Both the position numbers and the translations under genes were made by a program. DNA of 64,000 bases from Rhizobium altiplani (lineage in GTDB: Bacteria; Pseudomonadota; Alphaproteobacteria; Rhizobiales; Rhizobiaceae): contig NZ_LNCD01000033.1 of NCBI RefSeq assembly GCF_001542405.1, positions 1 to 64,000 on the forward strand, written 5' to 3'. The notes under the pieces were generated by a model. It was not told where the DNA came from and searched no databases. It worked only from the letters and a program-made list of their open reading frames with translations. Of the stretch, positions 51,300-62,814 are shown piece after piece. The stretch's first letter is position 1. Each line of letters starts with the position of its first letter.

Positions 51300-52834
51300 C
51301 CGCGCCTCTCGGGTCATTGAGCGGGCATGTCGTCGTCGTGGGAAGCGGGCTCGCCGGTATGATGACAGCGCTGACGCTGGCGCCGCAGCCGGTTGTGCTC
51401 ATAACCCGCGGCGCCATTGGTGCGCAGACCTCCAGCGCCTGGGCGCAAGGGGGGATTGCCGCAAGCCTTGGCGAGAATGACAGCATCGAGTTGCATCTGT
51501 CCGATACACTTGCTGCCGGCGACGGCCTGTGCGACCCGCAAGCCGCATCCGAGATCATCGAAGAGGGGCCGGCCGTCATCGCCGCCCTGGAGCGCGCCGG
51601 CGTTGCTTTTGATCAGGACAGTCAGGGTCGCCTGGTCCTTGGCCTTGAGGCGGCACATTCGCGTCGACGCATCGTACATGTATCAGGAGATGGGTCGGGT
51701 GCTGCGATCATCGCCGCTCTGGTGCAGGCAATCGCCAACACGCCCTCGATTACCACGCTCGATGCAACCGAGGTGCGCTCGCTTTTGAGCCATGACGGAT
51801 CTGTCACCGGTATGGTCATCAGCCGGGGAGGGCAAACCGCTGCCATCATGACGAACCGGGTGGTGTTGGCCACAGGCGGGATTGGCGGACTGTACGATGC
51901 CACCACCAATCCCATGTGCAATTTCGGCCAGGGGATCGCGCTGGCGGCAAGGGCAGGGGCAAGGCTTGCCGATATGGAATTCGTGCAGTTTCACCCGACC
52001 GGCCTTGACTCAGCGCGACGGCCCCTGGCGCTTGTCAGCGAGGCCGTGCGCGGCGAAGGAGCTGTTCTCGTCAACGACAGGGGTGAGCGCTTCATGACCG
52101 GTTTCGACGGCGCCGAGCTTGCTCCGCGCGACGTCGTTGCGCGCGCCATCAGCGCCGAACTCTCGCTGGGGCGGCGTGTCTTTCTCGACGCCCGTGCTGC
52201 GCTCGGCGATCGCTTTGCCTCCCGCTTTCCAACGATCCACGCACTCTGTCAGGACGCCGGAATCGACCCGGCAATCGATCTCATTCCGGTGCGCCCCGCC
52301 GTCCACTACCACATGGGCGGTGTTGCGACCGATTTGACGGGGCGCAGTTCGGTCCCCGGTCTTTGGGTCATCGGCGAAGCCGCCTCGACCGGGCTGCACG
52401 GCGCCAATCGTCTGGCCAGCAATTCGCTGCTCGAGGCGGCAGCTCTTGGTATTCGGGCCGCCGGTGATATTGGAGCGACATTGCCCGGCACCGTTCGGTC
52501 GACCCCGGCAGTTTTACCCGGGCCGGCACCGGATGCGTCGGCGGTGCGCGCGATCGTCTCGCGTCACCTCGGCGTGCTGCGCAATGCCGGGGCTCTCCAG
52601 GGTGCGATCGCCACCCTGCTGCCCCTCGCGGAATCCGACGGACCCGCTGCTGACCCGGCGATCGTTGCATTGACAATTGCCGTCTTCGCAATGCTGCGCA
52701 AGGAAAGCCGCGGAGCCCATGCCCGCACCGATTTTCCGCTGAAGCTGCCCGTTTCCGAACGCCGCTTCATGACATTTGCCGATGTGCTCGATGTCGCACA
52801 TGCCGCCACCCATTCTTTCGCCCGGAGTGCCTGA
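51296..52834 (+). CDS. nadB: L-aspartate oxidase
   Basis: A 512-residue flavoprotein. It oxidises L-aspartate to iminoaspartate for NadA. FAD binding is seen in [61 protein letters not shown] and [19 protein letters not shown] then [16 protein letters not shown] are all family motifs. It overlaps nadA and is one base from nadC, in one operon. Confidence 0.96.
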   Translation: MTAPLGSLSGHVVVVGSGLAGMMTALTLAPQPVVLITRGAIGAQTSSAWAQGGIAASLGENDSIELHLSDTLAAGDGLCDPQAASEIIEEGPAVIAALERAGVAFDQDSQGRLVLGLEAAHSRRRIVHVSGDGSGAAIIAALVQAIANTPSITTLDATEVRSLLSHDGSVTGMVISRGGQTAAIMTNRVVLATGGIGGLYDATTNPMCNFGQGIALAARAGARLADMEFVQFHPTGLDSARRPLALVSEAVRGEGAVLVNDRGERFMTGFDGAELAPRDVVARAISAELSLGRRVFLDARAALGDRFASRFPTIHALCQDAGIDPAIDLIPVRPAVHYHMGGVATDLTGRSSVPGLWVIGEAASTGLHGANRLASNSLLEAAALGIRAAGDIGATLPGTVRSTPAVLPGPAPDASAVRAIVSRHLGVLRNAGALQGAIATLLPLAESDGPAADPAIVALTIAVFAMLRKESRGAHARTDFPLKLPVSERRFMTFADVLDVAHAATHSFARSA

Positions 52835-52835
52835 T

Positions 52836-53687
52836 ATGTCCCTTGCCCCGTTGCCACGCCTTATTATCGAGCCGATGGTGCGCACTGCCCTCGTTGAGGA
52901 TCTCGGCCTTGCCGGCGACATTACCTCGGCGGCGGTCATCCCCGCCGATCATCGCTCGTCTCTGGTTATGGTGGCGCGGCAGCCCGGTGTCGTCGCCGGC
53001 CTGGATGCAGCTGAACTCGCCTTCCAACTGGTCGAGCCAACGATCACCATGGCCCGTCATATGGAGGATGGATCCCCGGTCAGGCCCGGTGACATCATCG
53101 CGGAGATCACTGGACCATCGCGTGGGTTGCTGACGGGGGAGCGCACGGCGCTGAACTTTCTTGGACATCTGTCCGGCATTGCGACGGTGACGGCAAGCTT
53201 GGTTGAGGCGGTCAGGGGCACGAAGGCGTCGATTGCCTGCACCCGCAAGACGACACCTGGGCTGCGGGCCCTGGAAAAATACGCGGTGCGCGCCGGCGGG
53301 GGCATGAACCATCGGTTTGCGCTTAATGATGCCGTCCTGATCAAGGACAATCACGTGGCGATTGCCGGTGGCGTGGCCGAGGCGATCCGTCGTGCCCGCG
53401 CGGGCGTTGGGCACATGGTCAAGATCGAGGTCGAGGTGGATACGCTCGAGCAGCTCGGTGAAGCGATGCGAGAGGGTGTTGATGCGGTCTTGCTCGACAA
53501 TATGACGCCGGCGCAGCTGCGCGAAGCCGTCGCAATCGTCGATGGTCGCGCGATTACCGAAGCCTCGGGAAGCGTAACGCTTGCAACGGTTGCCGCGGTC
53601 GCCGCCTCAGGCGTCGACCTCATCTCTGTTGGCTGGTGTACGCACAGCGCGCCGACGCTGGATATCGGGCTCGACGTGCAAGGCTGA
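52836..53687 (+). CDS. nadC: Nicotinate-nucleotide pyrophosphorylase (carboxylating)
   Basis: A 283-residue enzyme from ATG 52836; a start at 52776 inside nadB is possible but unlikely. NadC converts quinolinate and phosphoribosyl pyrophosphate to nicotinate mononucleotide. It shows [60 protein letters not shown] (Arg and Lys of the active site), LIKDNHV and [17 protein letters not shown]. It closes the nadABC operon. Confidence 0.96.
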   Translation: MSLAPLPRLIIEPMVRTALVEDLGLAGDITSAAVIPADHRSSLVMVARQPGVVAGLDAAELAFQLVEPTITMARHMEDGSPVRPGDIIAEITGPSRGLLTGERTALNFLGHLSGIATVTASLVEAVRGTKASIACTRKTTPGLRALEKYAVRAGGGMNHRFALNDAVLIKDNHVAIAGGVAEAIRRARAGVGHMVKIEVEVDTLEQLGEAMREGVDAVLLDNMTPAQLREAVAIVDGRAITEASGSVTLATVAAVAASGVDLISVGWCTHSAPTLDIGLDVQG

Positions 53688-53996
53688 CCGATAGCGTTGG
53701 CAAATTCGTCGCGTGTCACGATTTCTGCGGCGCGCAGAACGAAGGACCTGCTTGAGACGGCTCAGAGTTTCCCGTCATGTGTCCAGGCGCGATATTCGAT
53801 TTCGAAAATGAGCCTTGGGCGCCGACACGAGGTTCTTTCCTCGACCTGAATAGTCGAAGGATGCGCGCTTCCGTTTGAAGCGATCGAGCATCCTTCGGAG
53901 GTGTTCGGCGTTCCTTTCGGCGAGCAGGCAGGCTGGAAGCCCTTGGGAGTTCTTCGACCCTTGCCTGTTCATCCTTGAAAAGCCGCCATATCGTCA
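53688..53996. other. Region between nadC and the ferritin-like gene
   Basis: About 309 bases between convergent genes. A minus-strand frame (53716-54000) starts ATGATG just at the stop of the ferritin-like gene and gives 94 residues, but its composition is low-complexity and no family fits. No terminator was clear. Confidence 0.4.
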
Positions 53997-54812
53997 TCAT
54001 TGTCGCAACAATGCCAAGGTCGCGACGAGCTGACCCGCGTAAAGCTGAGCGAGGTTACGGGTCTGCTCATCCCTGGATCGCTCCGCCTCGCCGAGATAAA
54101 AATCAAGAAGCAGTTCTGCTAGCGCAGTGGGCGGGATATCTGCCACCCCCACCGAGTTCTCAAACTTCAATATGCGTCCCCCGAAGGCTGCAACGCGCTG
54201 CGCCCAGCCGTTCTGTCGCAGTGTCGTCGGCTCTCGCGAGGGCGGATGATCATTTCGAACTAGTGTCCGAAGGTGAGCGTCAAGTCTGGTTTCAAGTTCG
54301 CGCAGGAGGATCGTTTCAGTCTGCGCGCGCTTCTGATGGAAGGCCAAACGCCGTTCGCGGCGTAGAACAGAGACATGCCCGAGCTCCTCGCGCGCCATAC
54401 GTTCCGCCGCCTCGGCAATCTCCTGTGTTGGCGCGTGGGCCGAAACATACGTCCAGAAGAGGAAGGCCCGTTCCTCGTTTCGCACAGCGACCGAAAAGGC
54501 CCGATAGGCCGAAAGCAGCGCGGGGTCCGTGAGGTTCATCCCTTCATCGTCAAAGACGTCCTCCGGTTCTTCGCCCGCAGCGACGCTGGCCATTCCCATT
54601 TGACCTGACCAATCCTCTACGGAAGCGAGATGGCCGCGTTCCTCTGCAGCCAGGCGTTCGAACACGGCAACCAGGTCGGGCTTTCGCGATCGACGCATAT
54701 GGTCCGCCAGCGTCTCGTAGCCAGCAATGGCTTCGGTCTCCATGGCCTTCGCCGTTGCCAGCAACTCGGGCATCGAACGGATGGTCATCGGTTCTCTTGG
54801 CAATTCTGTCAT
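53997..54812 (-). CDS. Ferritin-like/rubrerythrin-type di-iron protein
   Basis: A 271-residue protein with two ferritin-like halves. The first pair of iron ligands is in KAMETEAIAGYETLADHM and LAAEERGHLASVEDW (E and ExxH), the second in AVRNEERAFLFWTYV and MAREELGHVSVLRRERR. No rubredoxin Cys motif is present. Such proteins act in peroxide or iron handling. It is divergent from nosR with a single FNR-type box between, so it may be induced under the same low-oxygen or nitric oxide conditions. Confidence 0.82.
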   Translation of the reverse strand: MTELPREPMTIRSMPELLATAKAMETEAIAGYETLADHMRRSRKPDLVAVFERLAAEERGHLASVEDWSGQMGMASVAAGEEPEDVFDDEGMNLTDPALLSAYRAFSVAVRNEERAFLFWTYVSAHAPTQEIAEAAERMAREELGHVSVLRRERRLAFHQKRAQTETILLRELETRLDAHLRTLVRNDHPPSREPTTLRQNGWAQRVAAFGGRILKFENSVGVADIPPTALAELLLDFYLGEAERSRDEQTRNLAQLYAGQLVATLALLRQ

Positions 54813-54873
54813 GGTTCGCTCCTGAGACGCGCCGTCTTGCGGAAACGGTTATCAGAAGGAAAGATCTTCCCGT

Positions 54874-54887
54874 TTGATACATGTCAA
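54874..54887. promoter_or_regulatory. FNR/FixK/NnrR-type box before nosR
   Basis: TTGATACATGTCAA, a perfect TTGA-N6-TCAA dyad, 66 bases upstream of the nosR ATG and about the same from the divergent ferritin-like start. In rhizobia such boxes are bound by FixK or NnrR to switch on denitrification genes at low oxygen or with nitric oxide. Confidence 0.85.
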
Positions 54888-54953
54888 AGATGGGGTGCTG
54901 CGTCGCGACTACACCTTTCACCGTAAACCGCCAACGTGGGTGTACGGGGAAGA

Positions 54954-57236
54954 ATGCTTTTGAAATCGAGACCTTGGCTGCAAACCTGCTTGCAAGCGCT
55001 ACTCGTGCTTGCTGCAATCTGGTTTTCTGCCGTTGCTTGCAGCGCCGCTGATCAGCTTGCGACCTACATCCAAAAGGTAGAGCCCTCAGAACTTTTCCAG
55101 GGAGCAGACAGCTTTGGCCCGCCGCAGGGAGAACCTCCGATCGCCCCGGTGTTCCGCGGGAGCGAGGTTCTCGGTTACGCCTACCTGAATTCGGACTTCA
55201 CGGCGTCCGCCGGCTATTCCGGAAAGCCAATCCACATCGTGGTTGGCATTGCGGCCAATGGCGTCATTCGCGGTATCAAGCTCGTCGATCACAAGGAACC
55301 GATCGTCCTCATTGGCATTCCGCAGGCCCGTGTCGTCGCGGCATTGAATTCGATCATCGGCAAAGATCTCGGACGTGTCGCCGCTGGTCTCGATCGTCCT
55401 CCGCAGGTCGACATCGTCAGCGGTGCGACAGTGACCGTCTTGGTCATGGGGGATAGCGTAGTCCGCTCGGCCGTGAAGCTTATTCGTGCCCATCGGCTCG
55501 ACAGTCAGCAGCAAACCGCTGGAGCGTCGGTCGCAACGGAAGTTAAGCGTGTCGACGAGGCAAAGGTAGGCACGCAGGATTGGGAAACGCTCCTTGGAGA
55601 CGGGTCGATCCGCAGCCTGCGGCTGACTGTGGGTGAGGTCTCGGAGGCTTTCCGCACATCGAGTCAGGACGCGGCTGCCGCAAGACCGGAAGCGACGCCC
55701 GAAACCGAACGATTCATTGATCTCTATGTTGCTCCGGTCAGCGTTCCAATCATTGGCCGCAGCCTGCTCGGTGACACCCTGTACGAACGGCTTCGCAAGC
55801 AACTGCAGCCGGATCAGGCAGCAATCCTCGTTGCCGGCGACGGTGCTTACTCTTTCAAGGGGTCAGGATATGTGCGCGGCGGGATCTTCGATCGGATCGA
55901 ACTCCTTCAAGACGGGCAAGGTGTCAGATTCCACGACCACGACCATACCCGCATCCCGGCGCTCGCAGCAGCCGGCGCGCCCCGACTGAGGGAAATCGCC
56001 CTCTTCGCCGTTCCCAAGGATTTCACCTTCGATGTAACCGAACCCTGGGAGCTGCAGCTCCTGGTACAGCGCGCCGGCGAGGGCACACAGAAGGCCGTGC
56101 TACCCTATAACCTCGGCTACTCGCTCCCCACACCCTATGTGAAGGTCGAGAAAGCAAGCCAGACGCCTGCTGCCGCCCCGGTCTCCACAGCGCCGCGCGT
56201 GCCGCAGCCAGAAGCAACCGTCGACGAGGGCGAAGCTCCGCTCTGGATAGCGATATGGCAGGGAAGCCGCGTCAAGATCGCGATAACGATCGGTGCGCTT
56301 TTGACGTTGACGGCAATCTTCTTCTTTCAGGACTGGCTTGTCCGCCGGCCGAAACTGTTCGCCTACGTCCGCAACGGCTATCTGCTATTTACCCTTGTTT
56401 GGCTGGGGTGGTTCGCCAACGCGCAGCTTTCGGTCGTCAATGTGTTCACCTTTGCCAATGCTCTCGTGACGGGGTTCAATTGGCAGTTCTTCCTGGCAGG
56501 CCCGCTCATTTTCCTGCTCTGGGCAGCGGTTGCAGCGGCGCTCTTGTTCTGGGGCCGCGGACCCTTCTGCGGGTGGCTTTGCCCGTTTGGTGCACTGCAG
56601 GAGCTTACCAGTAACGTCGCCAAGAAGCTCAAGGTGCCGCAGGTCAAGCTGCCGTGGGGTCTGCACGAGCGTCTCTGGCCATTGAAGTACATCATTTTCC
56701 TCGGTCTCTTCGGCCTTTCCTTCTATTCGATGGCGCTTGCCGAGACGTTGTCCGAGGTAGAGCCGTTCAAGACTGCGATCATCCTGAAGTTTGCACGCCA
56801 GTGGCCGTTCGTGCTGTTCGCGGTCACACTTCTGGTCGCCGGACTCTTCATCGAGCGCTTTTACTGCCGTTACCTGTGCCCGCTGGGCGCAGCGCTCGCC
56901 ATTCCCGGGCGGATCAGGATGTTCGAGTGGCTGAAGCGTTGGCCTGAATGCGGCTCGCCGTGCCAGCGTTGCGCGAAGGAATGCCCGGTTCAGGCCATTC
57001 ATCCCGAAGGTCAGATCAATGTGAACGAGTGCATCTACTGCATGCACTGCCAGGAGCTGTACCAGGACGACCACCGCTGCCCGCACATGATCCAGGTCCG
57101 CCTCAAGCGCGAGAAGTTCATGGCGCTGTCGACACCTGAATCCAGAGGAGAGGTCACCACCAAGAAGAAGGTCGAGGTTACCTACAAGGGTAGTCCAATC
57201 AAGAAAGCAGATTCCGCGTCGGATCAGCCGGCGTGA
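54954..57236 (+). CDS. nosR: NosR, nitrous oxide reductase maturation and electron-transfer flavoprotein
   Basis: A 760-residue membrane protein from ATG 54954; GTG 54936 is in frame but has no ribosome site. A signal anchor ([19 protein letters not shown]) is followed by a periplasmic FMN-binding domain with DIVSGATVT near residues 154-161, where a Thr (about 159 or 161) is the site of covalent FMN. Five or six helices follow (420-650), with two CP motifs ([20 protein letters not shown]) and a C-terminal two-cluster ferredoxin part ([26 protein letters not shown]). It feeds electrons to NosZ. First gene of nosRZDFYLX. Confidence 0.95.
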   Translation: MLLKSRPWLQTCLQALLVLAAIWFSAVACSAADQLATYIQKVEPSELFQGADSFGPPQGEPPIAPVFRGSEVLGYAYLNSDFTASAGYSGKPIHIVVGIAANGVIRGIKLVDHKEPIVLIGIPQARVVAALNSIIGKDLGRVAAGLDRPPQVDIVSGATVTVLVMGDSVVRSAVKLIRAHRLDSQQQTAGASVATEVKRVDEAKVGTQDWETLLGDGSIRSLRLTVGEVSEAFRTSSQDAAAARPEATPETERFIDLYVAPVSVPIIGRSLLGDTLYERLRKQLQPDQAAILVAGDGAYSFKGSGYVRGGIFDRIELLQDGQGVRFHDHDHTRIPALAAAGAPRLREIALFAVPKDFTFDVTEPWELQLLVQRAGEGTQKAVLPYNLGYSLPTPYVKVEKASQTPAAAPVSTAPRVPQPEATVDEGEAPLWIAIWQGSRVKIAITIGALLTLTAIFFFQDWLVRRPKLFAYVRNGYLLFTLVWLGWFANAQLSVVNVFTFANALVTGFNWQFFLAGPLIFLLWAAVAAALLFWGRGPFCGWLCPFGALQELTSNVAKKLKVPQVKLPWGLHERLWPLKYIIFLGLFGLSFYSMALAETLSEVEPFKTAIILKFARQWPFVLFAVTLLVAGLFIERFYCRYLCPLGAALAIPGRIRMFEWLKRWPECGSPCQRCAKECPVQAIHPEGQINVNECIYCMHCQELYQDDHRCPHMIQVRLKREKFMALSTPESRGEVTTKKKVEVTYKGSPIKKADSASDQPA

Positions 57237-57259
57237 ACATACCCACCAAGGAGACGCAA

Positions 57260-59170
57260 ATGACAACTGAAGAAAAGCATCCATTGTTCAACAGACGGCA
57301 ACTTTTGGGGACGACTGCATTCGCGGCGGCAGCCGGCGCGGCCGGCGTCGGTGGCGCTCTGACTCTTTCCGGAGCCACGGCTACGGCGGCGCGCGCGGAA
57401 GGCTTGAACCATGAGGTCAAGCCTGGCGAACTCGACGAATACTACGTGTTCGTGTCCGGAGGGCAATCGGGCGAAATCAGAGTGGTTGGTCTCCCATCCA
57501 TGAGAGAACTCATGCGTATCCCGGTTTACAACCGCTGCAGCGCGACCGGCTGGGGTCTTACCAACGAAAGCCGCAAGGTACTCACGGACGGTCTGCTTCC
57601 TCAAACGCGCGAATTCTTGTCCACTCGCGGCGGCGTCTACCACAACGGCGATCTGCACCATCCGCATCCCTCCTTTACCGACGGGACCTACGATGGGCGC
57701 TACCTGTTTGCCAATGACAAGGCAAACACGCGCGTCTGCAGAATCCGTCTGGACGTCATGAAGTGCGACAAGATCATCGAACTTCCGAACCAGCACACGG
57801 TCCACGGACTTCGTGTGCAGAAGTACCCCAAGACCGGATATGTGTTCTGCAACGGCGAAGATCGCGTTCCGATCCCGAACGACGGCAAGATTCTCGACGA
57901 TAGCAAGCAGTACCACGCTGTCTTCACGGCCGTCGACGGCGAAACGATGAAGGTTGCCTGGCAGCTCATCGTCGATGGCAATCTCGACAACGTCGATGCC
58001 GACTATCAGGGGAAGTACTGCTTTGCGACCTGCTACAACTCCGAAGAAGGCGTCAATCTTCCGGAGACGATGGCAAAGGACCAGGACTGGGTCGTTGTCT
58101 TCAATCTCAAGAGGATCGAAGATGCCGTCGCGCGGGGCGACTTCAAGGAGATCGGCGGCGTTCCCGTTCTCGACGGCCGCCACGGCTCCGCCTACACGCG
58201 ATACATCCCGGTCTCGAACAGCCCGCATGGCATGAACACGGCTCCGGACGGAATACATGTCGTCGCCAACGGAAAGCTGTCTCCTACCGTCACCGTATTC
58301 GACGTTCGCAAGTTCGATGACCTGTTCGAAGACAAGATTCAACCACGCGACACGGTCGTCGCCGAGCCTCAGCTTGGCCTCGGGCCGCTCCATACGGCCT
58401 TTGACGGGCGCGGCAATGCCTACACCACCCTGTTCATCGACAGCCAGATCTGCAAGTGGAACATTGAAGACGCTATCCGCGCCTTTAAGGGCGAGAAGGT
58501 CGACCCGATCCGTCAGAAACTCGACGTTCAATATCAGCCGGGTCACAACCACACATCAATGGGCCAGACCAAAGACGCGGACGGAAAGTGGCTCATTTCG
58601 CTGAACAAGTTCTCGAAGGATCGCTATCTTAACGTCGGCCCCCTGAAGCCGGAGAATGATCAGTTGATCGACATTTCCGGCGACAAGATGGTTCTCGTTC
58701 ACGACAATCCCACCTTCGCCGAACCACACGACGCGACCATCGTTCATTCGTCGAAGATCAATCCCGTAAGTGTCTGGAAAAGGGACGACGTCTTCTTCGC
58801 CGATGCTGTCGCTCAGGCCAAGAAGGACAACATCGACCTCCTGTCGGACTCCCAGGTTATCCGGGATGGAAACAAGGTGCGGGTCTATATGACGTCGGCG
58901 GCCCCGGCGTTTGGCCTTGAATCATTCAATGTCAAGCAGGGCGACGAGGTGACCGTCTACGTTACCAACATCGATGACGTGGAGGATCTTACTCACGGCT
59001 TCTCGATCGTAAACTACGGTATCCAGATGGAGGTCGCGCCGCAGGCGACCGCGTCGGTGACCTTCACCGCCGATAAGCCAGGCGTCTATTGGTACTATTG
59101 CTCGTGGTTCTGCCATGCGATGCATATGGAGATGCAGGGTCGCATGCTCGTTGAACCAAAGGCAGCATGA
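57260..59170 (+). CDS. nosZ: Nitrous oxide reductase
   Basis: A 636-residue enzyme from ATG 57260 with AAGGAGA seven bases upstream; GTG 57233 in frame overlaps nosR. It reduces N2O to N2. The Tat signal has [12 protein letters not shown] (Arg 12-13), typical of clade I. The beta-propeller holds CuZ His ligands ([30 protein letters not shown]) and the C-terminal cupredoxin has the CuA site in [12 protein letters not shown]. It acts in the periplasm with NosR as electron donor. Confidence 0.97.
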   Translation: MTTEEKHPLFNRRQLLGTTAFAAAAGAAGVGGALTLSGATATAARAEGLNHEVKPGELDEYYVFVSGGQSGEIRVVGLPSMRELMRIPVYNRCSATGWGLTNESRKVLTDGLLPQTREFLSTRGGVYHNGDLHHPHPSFTDGTYDGRYLFANDKANTRVCRIRLDVMKCDKIIELPNQHTVHGLRVQKYPKTGYVFCNGEDRVPIPNDGKILDDSKQYHAVFTAVDGETMKVAWQLIVDGNLDNVDADYQGKYCFATCYNSEEGVNLPETMAKDQDWVVVFNLKRIEDAVARGDFKEIGGVPVLDGRHGSAYTRYIPVSNSPHGMNTAPDGIHVVANGKLSPTVTVFDVRKFDDLFEDKIQPRDTVVAEPQLGLGPLHTAFDGRGNAYTTLFIDSQICKWNIEDAIRAFKGEKVDPIRQKLDVQYQPGHNHTSMGQTKDADGKWLISLNKFSKDRYLNVGPLKPENDQLIDISGDKMVLVHDNPTFAEPHDATIVHSSKINPVSVWKRDDVFFADAVAQAKKDNIDLLSDSQVIRDGNKVRVYMTSAAPAFGLESFNVKQGDEVTVYVTNIDDVEDLTHGFSIVNYGIQMEVAPQATASVTFTADKPGVYWYYCSWFCHAMHMEMQGRMLVEPKAA

Positions 59171-60543
59171 TGCCGCCCCTTGGCAAAATAGCACTCCTCG
59201 GAATGGCGGTCGCAACGACCGCCATTCCGGCCCATGTTCGCGCCGCAGAATTCCAGCTTGCGGCGGCGGATGCCGCAACCGTTCAACGCGTCCTTGATGC
59301 CGCCGCAGATGGCGACATCGTACGGCTGTCCCCTGGCCGGTATGCCGGACCGTTGACTGTCAGCAGGCAGATCGTGCTTGAAGGCCAGTCTGGCGCCGCC
59401 GTCGTGGGCAATGGCAAGGGAAGCGTGATCACGATCACGGCGCCAGGAGCTATTGTGCGAGGTCTTGAGATTGAAGGATCCGGTTCTGATCTGTCTGCGC
59501 TCGATTCCGGGGTGTTTGTAAGCCAAAGCGCTGACCATGCTGTGGTCGAAGACAACACGATCAAGGGAAACCTGAACGGTGTCTATTTGCACGGTGCCGC
59601 CGGTTCCGTCGCCCAACGCAACCGGATCATCGGAATGGCGTCGGGTCGGATGAGCGAGGCCGGCAGCGGCGTCTCACTGTGGAACGCCCCGGGAGCAATG
59701 ATCGTGGACAATGACATTAGTTTCGGCAAGGACGGCATCTCGACGAACGCGAGCAAACGCAATGTCTTCAAGGGAAACCGTTTCCGCGACCTGCGGTTCG
59801 CCATCCACTACATGTACACCAACGACAGCGAAATCAGCGACAACGTCTCAGTGGGCAACCTGGTCGGCTATGCCATCATGTTTTCGAACCACCTGAAGAT
59901 CACCGGAAATGTTTCCGATGGCGACCGGGATCACGGCTTGCTCCTCAACTTTGCCAACGGCTCGACCATAAGGCAAAACAGGGTCACCGGCCGCCTCCAG
60001 CCATCAGATCGATGGCTGTTGGGTGGAACAAGGGCTGACGCCAGCGACATGCCTGGCATCGAGACGCGACTTGCCGAAGGGCAGGGGACGCAGCTCGGAC
60101 CGGAGAAGTGCGTGTTTCTTTACAACGCAAACCGGAATGTCCTTGAAGACAACGTGTTTGAGAACTGTGCGATCGGCATACATTTTACAGCCGGCTCCGA
60201 AGGAAACGCCATTGCCGGCAATGCGTTCGTAAGCAATCGGAACCAGGTAAAGTACGTCGGGTCGCGTTACCTTGATTGGTCGAAGAATGGTCGAGGTAAC
60301 TACTGGAGTGACAATCCCGCGTTCGATCTCGATGGCGACGGGATAGCAGACAGTCCCTATCGCCCCAATGACATCATCGACACTGTTCTTTGGACAGCCC
60401 CGCAAGCCAAGGTTTTGACCACAAGTCCCGCGGTTCAGATCATCCGATGGGCGCAGTCGCAATTCCCTTCGCTCCTGCCGGGCGGCGTGATTGACAGCAA
60501 GCCCCTGATGAGGCCGCCCGTACCCTTGGAGAATGCACGATGA
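59167..60543 (+). CDS. nosD: NosD, periplasmic copper-site assembly protein
   Basis: A 458-residue exported protein overlapping nosZ by four bases. The signal is [22 protein letters not shown]. Most of the chain is right-handed beta-helix (CASH-type) repeats: [53 protein letters not shown] and [16 protein letters not shown]. NosD works with the NosFY transporter to build the CuZ centre of NosZ. Confidence 0.95.
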   Translation: MMPPLGKIALLGMAVATTAIPAHVRAAEFQLAAADAATVQRVLDAAADGDIVRLSPGRYAGPLTVSRQIVLEGQSGAAVVGNGKGSVITITAPGAIVRGLEIEGSGSDLSALDSGVFVSQSADHAVVEDNTIKGNLNGVYLHGAAGSVAQRNRIIGMASGRMSEAGSGVSLWNAPGAMIVDNDISFGKDGISTNASKRNVFKGNRFRDLRFAIHYMYTNDSEISDNVSVGNLVGYAIMFSNHLKITGNVSDGDRDHGLLLNFANGSTIRQNRVTGRLQPSDRWLLGGTRADASDMPGIETRLAEGQGTQLGPEKCVFLYNANRNVLEDNVFENCAIGIHFTAGSEGNAIAGNAFVSNRNQVKYVGSRYLDWSKNGRGNYWSDNPAFDLDGDGIADSPYRPNDIIDTVLWTAPQAKVLTTSPAVQIIRWAQSQFPSLLPGGVIDSKPLMRPPVPLENAR

Positions 60544-61457
60544 CGGCGACAATTTCTCTCGAACACGTTTCGAAATTTTATGGCGATACCGCCGCGATCA
60601 ACGATGTTTCGTTTTCCCTTGGCGAGGGAGAGCTGGTTGCACTTGTCGGTCACAATGGAGCCGGCAAGACGACGTTGATCAAAGCGATCCTGGGGCTTCT
60701 TCGACCGACCGACGGAAAGGTGCGCGTCCTTGGCGAGGACCCGGTTTCCGGGAACCTGATCGTGCGCAGGGAGGTCGGATATCTCCCCGAGAGTGTCACT
60801 TTCCATCTGGCGCTCACTGGACGTGAGGTTCTGTCGTTCTATGCGAAGCTGAAGCGCGTGCCGGCGGATCGATGGCGAAATCTCTTCGATCAGGTCGGCC
60901 TGGCGCAGAACGCTGCCGACAGGACGATAAGGACCTATTCGAAGGGAATGCGCCAACGATTGGGCCTGGCACAGGCACTTCTCGGAGAGCCACGCCTTCT
61001 CCTCCTGGACGAACCCACCAGTGGATTGGATCCAGCACTACGACGCAGTTTCTACGATCTCATCCTCGACTTCCAGAAAAAGGGAACGACCGTACTTCTC
61101 TCCTCCCACGCCCTCAGCGAGCTTGAGGAACGGGCCGAACGCGTCGTTATCATCAACGGCGGCAACAAGATCGCCGACGGAACGCTTGACGAACTCCGAC
61201 AGATTGCCTGCCTGCCGACCCAGATCCGGTTCAAGCCGAGCAGCGAGTCCGCTGCTCACTCGTGGTTTGACGGGCCGGTGCGATGGACCGAGCGCAAGGA
61301 TAAATTTCTGGAAGCCAGTGTCGACCATAGCGAGAAGATCGCGGTTCTGTCGGCTGTAACATCCGATCCGGCTGCACTGACCAGCATGACTGTCATCGAG
61401 CCGACACTCGATGACGTCTATGCGCATTTCCTCCAACGACAGGGAAGAAAGCCGTGA
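60540..61457 (+). CDS. nosF: NosF, ABC transporter ATPase
   Basis: A 305-residue ATPase overlapping nosD by four bases. Walker A is GHNGAGKTT near residue 38, the signature is YSKGMRQRLGLAQALL and Walker B is LLLLDEPTSGLDPA. It pairs with NosY to power maturation of the NosZ copper site, probably through NosD. Confidence 0.96.
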   Translation: MTATISLEHVSKFYGDTAAINDVSFSLGEGELVALVGHNGAGKTTLIKAILGLLRPTDGKVRVLGEDPVSGNLIVRREVGYLPESVTFHLALTGREVLSFYAKLKRVPADRWRNLFDQVGLAQNAADRTIRTYSKGMRQRLGLAQALLGEPRLLLLDEPTSGLDPALRRSFYDLILDFQKKGTTVLLSSHALSELEERAERVVIINGGNKIADGTLDELRQIACLPTQIRFKPSSESAAHSWFDGPVRWTERKDKFLEASVDHSEKIAVLSAVTSDPAALTSMTVIEPTLDDVYAHFLQRQGRKP

Positions 61458-62281
61458 ACAATATCCTGATCATTGCCCGAAAGGAGATCCAGGAAGGGTT
61501 GAGAAACCGCTGGGTCATTGCGGTGACCTTGCTACTTGCGTCGCTGGCGCTGACGCTTTCGTTTCTGGGCAGTGCGCCGACCGGCAATGTCGGCGCGGGC
61601 CGCTTGGATATCGTCATCGTCAGTCTTGCCAGTCTCACGATCTTTCTTGTTCCCCTCATTGCCTTGCTGCTTTCGCACGATGCGATCGTTGGAGAACTGG
61701 AGCGTGGAACACTTCTCCTGCTTCTGAGCTATCCGGTAGCGCGTAGCCAGATTGTGTTCGGAAAATTCCTGGCGCACATACTCATACTCTCGTTCGCCAC
61801 TCTATTGGGCTACGGCGCGGCGGGTCTGGCGCTCGTTGTCGCCGGTACGCCGACCACTGCGGACAGTTGGACGGCGTTCGGCGCCATGATTGGATCCTCG
61901 ATCCTGCTTGGATCGGTCTTCACCGCTATCGGATATCTCGTTAGCGCGACTGTCAGCCAGAGGAGCACGGCCGGGGGCATCGCCTTGGGAGTATGGCTGT
62001 TTTTCGTCATCATCTACGACATGGGTTTGCTGGGTGCGATCGTGTCGACGAAGGGCGTTGGATTTTCGCCGGGGCTGCTAAGCATACTTCTGATGGCCAA
62101 TCCGACCGATGCCTACCGTCTCCTCAACCTGGGATCGGAAACGGCCGGCTCTGTCTCAGCACTTTCCGGTATCGCAGCGAGTTCGAAGCTGTCTCCGACC
62201 GTGCTGATGGCATCCTTGGCCTTATGGGTTGCCGTCCCTCTATCGTTGGCCATGCTTCGTTTTTCCAGGAGAGAACTTTGA
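61454..62281 (+). CDS. nosY: NosY, ABC transporter permease
   Basis: A 275-residue protein with six membrane helices, overlapping nosF by four bases. It begins IARKEIQEGLRNRWVIAVTLLL, has VPLIALLLSHDAIVGELERGTLLLLLSYPV (the conserved coupling-helix region) and GLLSILLMANPTDAYRLLNL, all NosY-typical. It forms the channel for NosF. Confidence 0.95.
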   Translation: MNNILIIARKEIQEGLRNRWVIAVTLLLASLALTLSFLGSAPTGNVGAGRLDIVIVSLASLTIFLVPLIALLLSHDAIVGELERGTLLLLLSYPVARSQIVFGKFLAHILILSFATLLGYGAAGLALVVAGTPTTADSWTAFGAMIGSSILLGSVFTAIGYLVSATVSQRSTAGGIALGVWLFFVIIYDMGLLGAIVSTKGVGFSPGLLSILLMANPTDAYRLLNLGSETAGSVSALSGIAASSKLSPTVLMASLALWVAVPLSLAMLRFSRREL

Positions 62282-62814
62282 ACCGCTCGTTCGCAATATC
62301 AGTCGTCCTTATGGCATCTCTGTTAAGCGCTTGCGAGAAGGCCGAGACCATCGTGCCTCCTCCGTTGGAGCTTACCTCCGATGCCGTGGATCATTTCTGC
62401 GGCATGAACGTGCTGGAGCATGCGGGGCCAAAGGGACAGGTTATCCTAAAGAATGGCGGAAAGCCGGTCTGGTTCAGTTCGTCGCGTGATGCCGTTGCAT
62501 TTACCCGGCTTCCGGAAGAACCAAAGGACATCGCTGCAATCTACGTATCGGACATGAGCCACGCTACCAGTTGGGAAGCGCCGGGAAGTCAAAACTGGGT
62601 TGAAGCCGATCGCGCATTCTTCGTTGTGGGAAGCAAGGTTCACGGCGGGATGGGCGCACCGGAAACCGTTCCTTTCTCGGTTCGGGCAGACGCCGAAGAG
62701 TTTGCCAAAAAGAACGGCGGCAGAGTTTCGATCCTCGGGGAGATCAAGGATCAGGATGTTCTCGGAACGTCTACCAGCGCACCCGCGAGCACGGAGATTG
62801 AATCCAATGGTTAG
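62278..62814 (+). CDS. nosL: NosL, outer-face copper chaperone lipoprotein
   Basis: A 178-residue lipoprotein starting at TTG 62278, which overlaps the nosY stop by four bases and has CAGGAGAG upstream. The lipobox LLSAC gives Cys near residue 18. FCGMNVLEHAGPKGQVI near residue 40 and the copper-binding CGM pattern match NosL, which carries Cu(I) to NosZ. It overlaps nosX by eight bases (62807-62814). Confidence 0.93.
   Translation: MNRSFAISVVLMASLLSACEKAETIVPPPLELTSDAVDHFCGMNVLEHAGPKGQVILKNGGKPVWFSSSRDAVAFTRLPEEPKDIAAIYVSDMSHATSWEAPGSQNWVEADRAFFVVGSKVHGGMGAPETVPFSVRADAEEFAKKNGGRVSILGEIKDQDVLGTSTSAPASTEIESNG

Noticed and set aside
53716..54000. A 94-residue minus-strand frame starting at the ferritin-like stop
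   Set aside because: The overlap looks like translational coupling, but the product is low-complexity, has no homology that I recognise and other frames in the region are equally plausible.
57224..58552. A 442-residue open frame on the minus strand opposite nosZ
   Set aside because: It is antisense to a clear nosZ, has no recognisable domain and results from high-GC codon bias.
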